Positions 1 to 5,757 of a DNA stretch of 9,923 nt are shown here, in pieces. Source of the stretch: Helicobacteraceae bacterium (GTDB lineage: Bacteria; Campylobacterota; Campylobacteria; Campylobacterales; Sulfurimonadaceae); assembly GCA_027081565.1 (NCBI GenBank), contig JALWKG010000359.1:1-9923 (forward strand), written 5' to 3'. The position numbers were made by a program, and so were the translations under genes. The notes beneath the pieces were generated by a model, which worked only from the letters and a program-made list of their open reading frames with translations, did not search any database and was not told where the DNA came from. Positions within the stretch are counted from its first letter, which is position 1. The number at the start of each line of letters is the position of its first letter.

Positions 1-1681
1 GACGTGATGTCATGTAATCTTTACCGTTTGTCAACAGCGTTCCCCAAGAGGTCATCTCAAGTTCCCACTCTTCTGGTAACAAAGCAAAGTCAGCACTCTG
101 AGATACCGCAGGAATAAGGTAATCAGCGTCGATGTTATAGTCAGCACCCTCGATCTTTACCAGTTGCGCACGGCCACCATTTGGATCAGGAACCAGTTCA
201 AACTTGTTGATCTTAAGTGTCTTAAGTACATCATTTTCATCCACCATCTCTTCAACAGCAGAGTGGAACAGAAATTCAACACCCTCTTCGACTGCTTCAT
301 GGTACTCTTCATAGGTTGTATTACGAATGATCGTCTTTTCATCACGACGATAGATCATATAGACCTTTTCTGCGCCCGCACGAATTGAACAACGTACAAC
401 GTCCATAGAGGTAAATCCACCACCAACACAAACAACAGTTTTACCCGTAAGGTCTACATAGTCTGTAGTTAAAAGGTTCTCTTCTTGAACCTCTTTTGGT
501 ATCTTGATGTCATACTTTTCATAAAGGTTTACACGATCAAGGAAGTCAATAGCACCCCAGTAACCTTGAACCTCTGGACGTTCATTACCACAACGTACTT
601 TCTTGGAAAGACGGGTTCCAGCAGCAACCATAGTCGCGTCATAGTCTGTCTCAAACTGACGCATCATCTCAGCAGTCACGGGTGTATTAACGATGAAATT
701 AACACCTAAGTCACGAACAGCTTCGATATCTTGGTTGTATTTGTCGATCGGCATGCGATATTCAGGTACACCAACAGCGACTTCACCACCAAGAACAGGC
801 AGTGCTTCGTAAACATCACAGTGGATCCCGTCCAAGGCAAGGTAGTATGCTGCCGTAAGACCAGCAGGACCAGAACCAACGATAGCCACTTTTTTACCTG
901 TATCTGGTTTTTTCTCTGCAGGGTGGAAAAAACCAAAGCCATGGTCTGTTTCGTAATCTGCGCCCAAACGTTTCAGTGCCATAATTGAAATAGGCTCATC
1001 AAGGTTTGTACGACGACACGCATCTTCACATGGATGTGGGCATACACGACCACAGGTATGTGCAAGTGGCATCGTCTGACGTGTTGCAGTTAAAGAGTCA
1101 TCGAAACGAAGGTCACGAACACCTTCTATATAACCTGGAATATCTACATGAGCCGGACAAGCATCTGTACATGGTGCTGTCACCTTAGCGATGTAGCTAA
1201 CAGATTCAGCGTAGTGCTTTGAAGGTTTTTGTTCATCAATACAACGCACAAAATCAGCTTCAAAATGCTCCATAAGGTCAAGTAGTGGTGTTGGTACGGT
1301 CTTACCAATCTCACATTTTGAAGTACTCTGCATGGTACGGGAGACCTCTTTGAGGTGATCCATATCTTGCATTGTCCCTTCGCCACGTGCGATCTTATCC
1401 ATCAGGTCATACAATATGCGCCCACCCCAGCGTCCCGGTGCACAACGGCCACATGCTTCAGAATAGACCTGATACTGTGCTGCGTACTCCGTTGCCAGGC
1501 GAACGACATCTACTTCTGAGTCAAAAAGCGCAACACCATCCCAACCTATAAAGGCTTTTGATGAGCTATGCTCGTTGTACTGCTCAGGCAGATTATATGC
1601 TGATTCTTCCCATGCATCGTCAGCCTTATCAATGTTGTTGATAGACTCACCACGCCAGGTCGAAAAAAAGACTTTACTCAT
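1..1681 (-). CDS. Complex I electron-input flavoprotein in the nuoF position: NuoF C-terminal Fe-S domain fused to a GltD-like module (partial)
   Basis: The frame is open from the ATG at 1681 to the window edge, giving 560 residues with no stop, so the C-terminus is missing. In order: an N-terminal stretch of about 70 residues with no recognised motif; a region like the NuoF C-terminal Fe-S domain at about 74-142 (ACGRCAPGRWGG near 76-87, then SKCEIG near 121-126); a Fer4_20-type domain with Cys 171, 175, 210, 214, 218 and 222; an FAD-binding GSGPAG at 269-274 followed by GGE and GVPEYRMP near 298-311; and an NAD(P)-binding GGGFTS at 420-425 with YRRD at 444-447. The last two resemble the glutamate synthase small subunit. 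The glycine-rich FMN/NADH motif of normal NuoF was not seen. The gene lies 12 bases after the NuoE-like gene, with AAGGG upstream of the ATG. By position it should pass electrons to complex I. Its donor (NADH, NADPH or other) is unknown. The third cysteine of the NuoF-like cluster motif is replaced by Gly82. Confidence 0.85.
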   Translation of the reverse strand, partial: MSKVFFSTWRGESINNIDKADDAWEESAYNLPEQYNEHSSSKAFIGWDGVALFDSEVDVVRLATEYAAQYQVYSEACGRCAPGRWGGRILYDLMDKIARGEGTMQDMDHLKEVSRTMQSTSKCEIGKTVPTPLLDLMEHFEADFVRCIDEQKPSKHYAESVSYIAKVTAPCTDACPAHVDIPGYIEGVRDLRFDDSLTATRQTMPLAHTCGRVCPHPCEDACRRTNLDEPISIMALKRLGADYETDHGFGFFHPAEKKPDTGKKVAIVGSGPAGLTAAYYLALDGIHCDVYEALPVLGGEVAVGVPEYRMPIDKYNQDIEAVRDLGVNFIVNTPVTAEMMRQFETDYDATMVAAGTRLSKKVRCGNERPEVQGYWGAIDFLDRVNLYEKYDIKIPKEVQEENLLTTDYVDLTGKTVVCVGGGFTSMDVVRCSIRAGAEKVYMIYRRDEKTIIRNTTYEEYHEAVEEGVEFLFHSAVEEMVDENDVLKTLKINKFELVPDPNGGRAQLVKIEGADYNIDADYLIPAVSQSADFALLPEEWELEMTSWGTLLTNGKDYMTSR

Positions 1682-1693
1682 AGGTATATACCC

Positions 1694-1918
1694 TTATTTT
1701 TTGACGACGATCGTCCAGTCAGCTTCATTGAATTTCAATGAGTTAGCTAACTCAAGCCCACACTCTTTTACGAGGTCAGCACTACGTTGAATCGCGGTAA
1801 AATCACCAATTTCAAAAAGAAATATAGCGACCTCTCCAGCAGGATGTTTGTCTACCAAAATCTCTTTCATTCTTGGCTCAAACTCATCTTTAAGATGGCG
1901 TAAATCATAACGTTTCAT
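1694..1918 (-). CDS. NuoE-position small complex I protein (HP1264/Cj1575-like)
   Basis: This 74-residue soluble protein sits exactly where nuoE would be, between nuoD and the NuoF-position flavoprotein. It begins MKRYDLRHLKDEF and ends EADWTIVVKK, which I recognise as the type of the short proteins found in the Helicobacter and Campylobacter nuo operons. Canonical NuoE is about 160 residues and holds a 2Fe-2S cluster with four cysteines. This protein has a single cysteine (Cys53), so it cannot hold that cluster alone. A role as a structural or docking subunit at the electron-input end is inference. The start is well supported: the nuoD stop codon merges into a strong ribosome site (TAAGGAG) at 1924-1930 on the far side of its own reading of the junction, a few bases from the ATG of this gene. 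The gap after nuoD is nine bases. Confidence 0.8.
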   Translation of the reverse strand: MKRYDLRHLKDEFEPRMKEILVDKHPAGEVAIFLFEIGDFTAIQRSADLVKECGLELANSLKFNEADWTIVVKK

Positions 1919-1927
1919 CTGCTCTCC

Positions 1928-3166
1928 TTAACGATCAACTTCACCGAATACGATGTTAGTCGTACCGATGATTGAAACAACATCCGGAATATAATGACCC
2001 GGAAGTAGGTCTGTCAAAATACCTGTGTGCCAAAACGATGGTGCACGAAGTTTTAGACGGTATGGGTATGGACCACCTTGTGAATTTATGTAGAAACCTA
2101 GTTCACCTTTTGGTGACTCAGTAGCAACATAAACTTCACCAACTGGTGGACGCATACCTTGTGTTACAAGTACAAAGTGTTGCATTAATGAGTAGTTTTG
2201 CGTCATTAATTCAAGCTTTGGTGCAGAGATGTATTGTGGTGCATGTGCCATCAATTCAGTCTCATTGTTCTTTACAGTCTCAGCATACATGTCGATTGTC
2301 TGATAAAGGATCTTAGCAGACTCACGCATCTCTTGCATGTAGATCTTGTAACGTGCGTAGTTATCACACTTGTCAGAGTAAGGAACTTCAAACTCTACTT
2401 CGTCATAAAGCTCATATGGCTCTTCTTTACGAATGTCCCAAGCAACATTGGAAGCACGTAGCATTGGACCTGAACAGCCCCATGAAAGTGCCATCTCTTC
2501 AGAGATAATACCAACATTTTCCATTCTCATCAACCAAATACGATTGGTGTCAAGAAGGTCTTCATAATCTTTGATATTCGCTGGCAACTTGTCAAGGAAA
2601 TCTTTAAGATCCGGGATAAAGTTGTCTGGAATGTCCAAAGGTACACCACCGATACGGATCGCTGCATGTGTCAAACGCGCACCACAGTAATCTTCGATGA
2701 TATCCATAAGGTACTCACGCTCACGGAAAGCGTAAAGGAAAACGGTCATCGCACCGATGTCCAGCGCAGTTGTTGCTAACCAGAAAAGGTGAGAGATAAG
2801 ACGGTTGATCTCTAAAAGCATCATACGGATGACTTGAGCACGACGTGGGACAGTGACGTCTATAAGCTTCTCAACAGCTAAGGCAAAACCATAGTTGTTA
2901 GAGCTTGACGCGATGTAGTCCATACGGTCTGTAGTCGGCATGAATTCATTGTAGATCATGTTCTCGCCCATCTTCTCCATACCACGGTGAAGGTAACCGA
3001 CATCCGGGTGTGCTTTCACGATCTGCTCTTGTTGCAGGTGAAGGATAAGACGTAACTGACCGTGCGCCGAAGGGTGCTGCGGTCCGAAGTTAACGATCAT
3101 CTCATTATCTTCTCGATCAAAGGTAATATTCTCAAAAAACGGACGTAATCTATTTGGTTGTTGCAT
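1928..3166 (-). CDS. nuoD: NADH-quinone oxidoreductase subunit D
   Basis: NuoD is the 49-kDa-type subunit of the complex I peripheral arm and, with NuoB, forms the quinone-binding pocket. The protein has 412 residues, a normal length for a stand-alone NuoD. Family signatures are clear: FGPQHPSAHG at 27-36 (the second His of this motif lines the quinone site in studied complexes), DVGYLHRGMEK near 55-65, and DRMDYIASSSNN near 80-91, in which Tyr84 corresponds to the conserved quinone-headgroup tyrosine. The C-terminus ends in the expected GEVDR after the conserved region with DVVSIIGTTNIVFGEVDR-like ending. It lies eight bases after nuoC. An AGGGG ribosome site overlaps the nuoC stop codon, supporting the ATG at 3166 and translational coupling. 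nuoC and nuoD are separate genes, unlike the fused nuoCD of Escherichia coli. Confidence 0.97.
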   Translation of the reverse strand: MQQPNRLRPFFENITFDREDNEMIVNFGPQHPSAHGQLRLILHLQQEQIVKAHPDVGYLHRGMEKMGENMIYNEFMPTTDRMDYIASSSNNYGFALAVEKLIDVTVPRRAQVIRMMLLEINRLISHLFWLATTALDIGAMTVFLYAFREREYLMDIIEDYCGARLTHAAIRIGGVPLDIPDNFIPDLKDFLDKLPANIKDYEDLLDTNRIWLMRMENVGIISEEMALSWGCSGPMLRASNVAWDIRKEEPYELYDEVEFEVPYSDKCDNYARYKIYMQEMRESAKILYQTIDMYAETVKNNETELMAHAPQYISAPKLELMTQNYSLMQHFVLVTQGMRPPVGEVYVATESPKGELGFYINSQGGPYPYRLKLRAPSFWHTGILTDLLPGHYIPDVVSIIGTTNIVFGEVDR

Positions 3167-3174
3167 CTTCGCCC

Positions 3175-3984
3175 CTATCTCTTTCTGTCTGAGATAATCT
3201 CAGTTTTGTCATCTTCAAATTTGTCAATCATAAAGACACCGCCCTCTTCTTGATAAGCAAGTGGTGTCTCTTCTGCATCTTTAGCCTTAGGCTCAGCACC
3301 CATAGGTACCTCGAAGCCAAGACGAGAGAAACGTTCCGTGTCATAACGGTCTACTCTAGCGCTTTCACGGATCTCAGGCCCAATGATGTCACGTGCCTCT
3401 TTACCGTAGATACGATCAACTTCGTACCATGCAGCAAACTCATCACCTTGTAAAGGATAAGTCTTTAATAATGGATGACCTTCCCAATCGTCTGGCATCA
3501 AGATACGTTTCATATAAGGGTGGTTGTTTACGATCACACCAAACATGTCAAACATCTCACGTTCAGCCCAGTCAGCAGAACGGAAAAGTGGATTAACACT
3601 CTCTATCGCCTGTTTTTGGTCGATGAAAAATTTCACACGGATACGCTTGCGCTTGCCCATTGAGAGCATCTGATAGAAGATCTCGAACTGGCCCTGCTTG
3701 GCGATCCAGTCGATAGCTGACATCTCCGAGAGTTGTGTATAACCCAACTCCTCTTTCATTAACTTCAAGACACCTAAGTTGTCTTCAGCTTTGATGTAGA
3801 CAACCATCTGCTCAACTTGAATATAAGCATCGCTTACTTCAAACTTTGCCTTGATCGCTTCAAGATCAGCAGCGAAAACAGCATCGTCTTCGACTTTTGA
3901 CTTTGGCACCATTGGTGCTACCCAGTAACGGTCTGTGTAATACGACTTTTTCTGTACATCATCTTTTGGCTTATAGGCTCTCAT
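3175..3984 (-). CDS. nuoC: NADH-quinone oxidoreductase subunit C
   Basis: NuoC is the 30-kDa-type subunit of the complex I peripheral arm. It has no cofactor and packs against NuoB and NuoD. The protein has 269 residues. The family signature is in the middle: AEREMFDMFGV at 140-150, HPYMKRIL near 155-162 and DDWEGHPLLKTYPL near 165-178. The roughly 90 residues after this motif form a charged tail (acidic and lysine-rich, ending SDRKR), which makes it somewhat longer than the compact NuoC of many bacteria. Longer NuoC proteins are usual in this phylum as far as I recall. Its start codon overlaps the nuoB stop by one base (TAATG), so translation is probably coupled to nuoB. Confidence 0.95.
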   Translation of the reverse strand: MRAYKPKDDVQKKSYYTDRYWVAPMVPKSKVEDDAVFAADLEAIKAKFEVSDAYIQVEQMVVYIKAEDNLGVLKLMKEELGYTQLSEMSAIDWIAKQGQFEIFYQMLSMGKRKRIRVKFFIDQKQAIESVNPLFRSADWAEREMFDMFGVIVNNHPYMKRILMPDDWEGHPLLKTYPLQGDEFAAWYEVDRIYGKEARDIIGPEIRESARVDRYDTERFSRLGFEVPMGAEPKAKDAEETPLAYQEEGGVFMIDKFEDDKTEIISDRKR

Positions 3985-4493
3985 TATAATAACCTCTTAG
4001 GACGTTGTGCGTTGCCCGCTTTTTCTTTACGGATCTTCTTTTGTAGCATCATAACTGCATACTGAAGTGTCTCCGGACGTGGTGCACAACCTGGAAGATA
4101 AAGGTCAACCGGGATAACACGATCAACACCCTGCACTGTTGCATATGTATTAAACATACCACCAGTATTTGCACATGAACCCATTGAGATAACCCAACGA
4201 GGCTCTGCCATCTGGTCATAAAGACGCTTGATGAACTCAGCGTGCTTCTTGGTCAATGTACCGGCAACGATCATCAACTCAGACTGACGTGGAGAAGAAC
4301 GGAAGATCGTTCCATAACGGTCGAAGTCATAACGGGATGCACCCGAAGCCATCATCTCGATACCACAACATGCCAGACCATAAGTCAAAGCCCATAGTGA
4401 GTTCGAACGTCCCCAGTTAACAACCTTGTCTATTGTTGTCAAAGCAACTGGAAGACCATTGTCTTGTGAATAATTTACTTGATGTTGTGCCAT
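3984..4493 (-). CDS. nuoB: NADH-quinone oxidoreductase subunit B
   Basis: NuoB carries cluster N2, the last iron-sulfur centre of complex I, which hands electrons to quinone at the NuoB-NuoD interface. The protein has 169 residues and keeps all four cluster ligands: the tandem Cys42-Cys43 in LACCGIEMM, Cys107 in GSCANTGG and Cys136 in PGCAPRPE. The C-terminus is basic (KKIRKEKAG...RPKRLL). The ATG at 4493 is supported by AAAGGAG about seven bases upstream, inside the end of nuoA, and the gene overlaps nuoA by 19 bases. It ends in a one-base overlap with nuoC. Nothing in the sequence departs from a functional NuoB. Confidence 0.97.
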   Translation of the reverse strand: MAQHQVNYSQDNGLPVALTTIDKVVNWGRSNSLWALTYGLACCGIEMMASGASRYDFDRYGTIFRSSPRQSELMIVAGTLTKKHAEFIKRLYDQMAEPRWVISMGSCANTGGMFNTYATVQGVDRVIPVDLYLPGCAPRPETLQYAVMMLQKKIRKEKAGNAQRPKRLL

Positions 4494-4864
4494 TCAAGGG
4501 CTCCTTTTTTCCATGCGTAGATAAAACCGATCGCTAGTAGCAAGATGAACATAAGCATCTCAGCAAAACCAAACCAGCCTAGTAGTTTGAAGTCGATTGC
4601 CCATGGGAACATAAAGACAACTTCTACATCAAACAGTAGAAACAGTAGTGCGAACAGGTAGAACTGTGTCGAGATACGGTTTGGCTGTTTTGTGACTTCC
4701 GGTCCACATTCGTAGATCGAGAGTTTCAGCTTTTCAGTGTCCTTACGTGCTAGAGCGCGACTCGCCCAACGTGCAGCCACTGTGGTTGCATAAAATGCAC
4801 CAAATGTAACTACGAAGAGTATGAACACCCCAAGATAAGGGCTTGTAGTACTTACATGTTCCAT
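4475..4864 (-). CDS. nuoA: NADH-quinone oxidoreductase subunit A
   Basis: NuoA is a small membrane subunit of complex I next to the quinone chamber. The 129-residue protein shows three hydrophobic segments at about 10-30, 67-90 and 97-117. The loop between the first two carries the conserved YECG (51-54), and the second helix region carries FDVEVVFMFPWA with the conserved acidic residues Asp79 and Glu81. The third segment begins with a conserved Glu102. It is the first gene of the nuo operon: nothing is coded for about 900 bases upstream, so the operon promoter must lie there. The ATG at 4864 follows a run of A and an AAGG about eight bases upstream. A downstream in-frame Met is lacking before the first helix, so this start is likely. 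Confidence 0.95.
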   Translation of the reverse strand: MEHVSTTSPYLGVFILFVVTFGAFYATTVAARWASRALARKDTEKLKLSIYECGPEVTKQPNRISTQFYLFALLFLLFDVEVVFMFPWAIDFKLLGWFGFAEMLMFILLLAIGFIYAWKKGALEWHNIK

Positions 4865-4932
4865 ACAGTTAACCTTTTTTTTTGTTTATAAACATCTAAA
4901 AACACCTATAAATAGGGCTTTTCAACGCTATG

Positions 4933-4946
4933 TTTTCTATAGAAAA
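4933..4946. promoter_or_regulatory. 14-base AT-rich palindrome in the nuo leader region
   Basis: TTTTCTATAGAAAA is a perfect palindrome about 70 bases upstream of nuoA. On one side it adjoins a copy of ACAGTTAA (4948-4955). The same eight bases occur at 4865-4872, touching the nuoA start codon, and an inverted seven-base match (TAACTGT) lies at 5023-5029. These could be operator half-sites for a regulator of the nuo operon. AT-rich palindromes also arise by chance, so this is a weak call. Confidence 0.2.
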
Positions 4947-4959
4947 AACAGTTAAGTGT

Positions 4960-4965
4960 AATATA
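4960..4965 (-). promoter_or_regulatory. Candidate -10 element for the nuo operon
   Basis: On the minus strand the sequence reads TATATT, five of six matches to the housekeeping -10 consensus, and would give a leader of about 88 bases before nuoA. No good -35 element is seen at the usual distance, but -35 elements are weakly conserved in Campylobacterota. Other AT-rich hexamers nearby could serve equally well, including TACAAT on the minus strand around 5117-5122. Confidence 0.2.
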
Positions 4966-5002
4966 GCCTAAAGAGCTTTAAAGCTACTTTTCTTCTGTTT
5001 TG

Positions 5003-5052
5003 AAATCATAGGGGTGTGCTACTAACTGTTACAAGTAAAAATGCTATGATTT
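5003..5052. repeat. Inverted repeat of nine bases with a 32-base spacer
   Basis: AAATCATAG at 5003-5011 is the exact reverse complement of CTATGATTT at 5044-5052. The spacer contains the inverted TAACTGT copy. It could form a long-loop hairpin or a pair of separated binding sites upstream of the nuo promoter. The function is unknown. Confidence 0.35.
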
Positions 5053-5214
5053 TAGAGGTGTTTAGTTTGGTAACAATGAAGAATTCTTCTCAAGTTTAAG
5101 TGTTTTGATTCTTTATTGTAATTATTAACTCATTTTGACTTGGTGATTTTTTAATAAGCTCTTTCTTGTTTAGTAACTACCTTTATAGTTTAAATTGTGG
5201 CACCCTGAACTTTT

Positions 5215-5236
5215 TCTCTCTGTCGCGTCAGAGAGA
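5215..5236. repeat. Hairpin, 8-bp perfect stem with 6-base loop
   Basis: TCTCTCTG at 5215-5222 pairs exactly with CAGAGAGA at 5229-5236 around a TCGCGT loop. A purine-rich stretch (AAAAAGAGAGAGACGC) follows at about 5248-5263. No T-run follows on either strand at a distance that would make it an obvious terminator. Confidence 0.45.
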
Positions 5237-5277
5237 TAGTTTTCAAGAAAAAGAGAGAGACGCTGTTGTTATGACGA

Positions 5278-5304
5278 AGTAACTTTCAATCTAAAGTAGT
5301 TACT
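5278..5304. repeat. Imperfect hairpin
   Basis: AGTAACT at 5278-5284 pairs with AGTTACT at 5298-5304. An inner alternative pairing joins ACTTT (5282-5286) with AAAGT (5293-5297). It is one of a row of stem-loop-capable segments in this gap. Confidence 0.35.
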
Positions 5305-5365
5305 ACATCGTTCTTTATATTACTACGACTCCAGTTGTTAGTACTGAGAATTTGTTGGAATAGGG

Positions 5366-5524
5366 ATGAAAGCGAGGAGCTTTCACATTAATCAATGCGT
5401 CACCGCTTGCTCTTTTTCTCTAGCATCTGCAAGGCTGAACGGAATGTTCTTTTTAACGTTAAGAAAATATCACTGTTTGAGCAACGCGAGTTTGATATTT
5501 TTAGTTAAAAAGAACATGGAGTGA
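5366..5524 (+). CDS. Possible small protein, 52 residues (doubtful)
   Basis: An ATG at 5366 opens a 52-codon frame ending in TGA at 5522-5524, with a weak GGAA about six bases upstream and an AGGG directly against the start codon. The product (starting MKARSFHINQ, ending FLVKKNME) contains three cysteines and matches no family I recognise. It crosses both the 7-bp hairpin at 5367-5385 and the whole 74-base hairpin, so its sequence is constrained by those repeats, and an open frame of this length can occur by chance. It is the only gene-like signal on the plus strand and would overlap the next frame by GTGA. It may be a frame carried by a dispersed repeat, not a true gene. Confidence 0.15.
   Translation: MKARSFHINQCVTACSFSLASARLNGMFFLTLRKYHCLSNASLIFLVKKNME
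5367..5385. repeat. Hairpin, 7-bp perfect stem with 5-base loop
   Basis: TGAAAGC at 5367-5373 pairs exactly with GCTTTCA at 5379-5385 around GAGGA. On the plus strand the loop presents a GGAG-like sequence. This is only an observation. Confidence 0.45.
5444..5517. repeat. Long inverted repeat (74 bases) with a 14-bp perfect outer stem
   Basis: ATGTTCTTTTTAAC at 5444-5457 is the exact reverse complement of GTTAAAAAGAACAT at 5504-5517. Inside it, AAAATATCA (5464-5472) pairs exactly with TGATATTTT (5493-5501), separated from the outer stem by an asymmetric internal loop of six and two bases. The apical loop is about 20 bases and GC-richer, containing TTTGAGCAACGCGAGTTT. Two collinear perfect stems of 14 and 9 bp are well beyond chance for this length. 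Possible identities are a MITE or REP-like element, or a stem of a non-coding RNA. Confidence 0.75.
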
Positions 5525-5685
5525 AGGTAGTCGGTAGCTACCGACATTGTGACCAAAGGAAATACCCTTGGGTAAAGCCCGCTAGAGGCAGTTTTTTTGT
5601 TTCTCTTTTTGCTGAGTCAAAAAAAGAAAGGGGTAGGACGATAAAGGTTCAAAGGCTAAGAAAGTTTAAGATTAAAAAACAGTAA
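5521..5685 (+). CDS. Possible small protein, 54 residues (doubtful)
   Basis: A GTG at 5521 overlaps the TGA of the preceding small frame in the form GTGA and opens 54 codons ending in TAA at 5683-5685. The product is very basic, reading VKVVGSYRHCDQRKY at its start and ending KFKIKKQ. No ribosome site at a normal distance is seen. The frame covers the 16-base palindrome and the A/T-rich hairpin at 5600-5629. The overlap could mean translational coupling, a frameshifted single frame of about 107 codons, or chance. I do not recognise the product. Confidence 0.12.
   Translation: MKVVGSYRHCDQRKYPWVKPARGSFFVSLFAESKKERGRTIKVQRLRKFKIKKQ
5530..5545. repeat. 16-base perfect palindrome
   Basis: GTCGGTAGCTACCGAC is perfectly self-complementary. 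It could be a hairpin in RNA with a small loop or a dimeric protein-binding site in DNA. It lies 12 bases beyond the 74-base hairpin, at the start of the GC-richer patch of this gap, and is followed by further GC-rich sequence with small possible stems (ACCC/GGGT near 5564-5573) and a seven-T run at 5592-5598. Confidence 0.55.
5600..5629. repeat. Hairpin, 12-bp stem with one mismatch and 6-base loop
   Basis: TTTCTCTTTTTG at 5600-5611 pairs with CAAAAAAAGAAA at 5618-5629 with one C-A mismatch, around CTGAGT. Because the stem is almost only A-T it would be weak in RNA. It follows the T-run at 5592-5598, so this area could contain a plus-strand transcript end, but no clear GC-rich terminator stem precedes the T-run. 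Confidence 0.45.
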
Positions 5686-5688
5686 GGA

Positions 5689-5717
5689 GTAGACTCCGGA
5701 TCAAGTCCGGAGTGACG
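5689..5717. repeat. Palindromic repeat unit, copy 1
   Basis: This is a 29-base unit with ACTCCGGA at 5693-5700 pairing perfectly with TCCGGAGT at 5706-5713 around TCAAG, followed by GACG. Sequences of the form CGTCAYTCCGGA-CTTGA-TCCGGA are, from memory, widespread as intergenic palindromic repeats in several groups of Proteobacteria. It lies 51 bases past the ATPase gene. On the minus strand a six-T run follows about 10 bases beyond the unit, so it might also help end that transcript. Confidence 0.65.
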
Positions 5718-5728
5718 GAGGAAAATGG

Positions 5729-5757
5729 GTAGGTTCTGAGTTTAGTTCAAAATGACG
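5729..5757. repeat. Palindromic repeat unit, copy 2 (diverged)
   Basis: It aligns without gaps to copy 1 over 29 bases, starting GTAG and ending TGACG, exactly 40 bases further on. Nearly all differences from copy 1 are transitions. The stem (TTCTGAG at 5734-5740 against TTCAAAA at 5746-5752) keeps five Watson-Crick pairs and one G-T pair with one C-A mismatch. The changes therefore mostly preserve the hairpin, suggesting a repeat family defined by structure and by the conserved flanks. Confidence 0.55.

Noticed and set aside
706..942. Minus-strand open frames of 60-80 codons within the NuoF-position gene
   Set aside because: They are out of frame with a continuous 560-codon frame that carries iron-sulfur, FAD and NAD(P)-binding motifs. 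The real gene has no stop in the window.
5205..5265. Pairing of the CTTTTTCTCTCT tract with the later GAAAAAGAGAGAG tract as a long hairpin
   Set aside because: The two tracts are complementary only in parallel orientation. As an antiparallel stem they do not match beyond the local 8-bp hairpin at 5215-5236.
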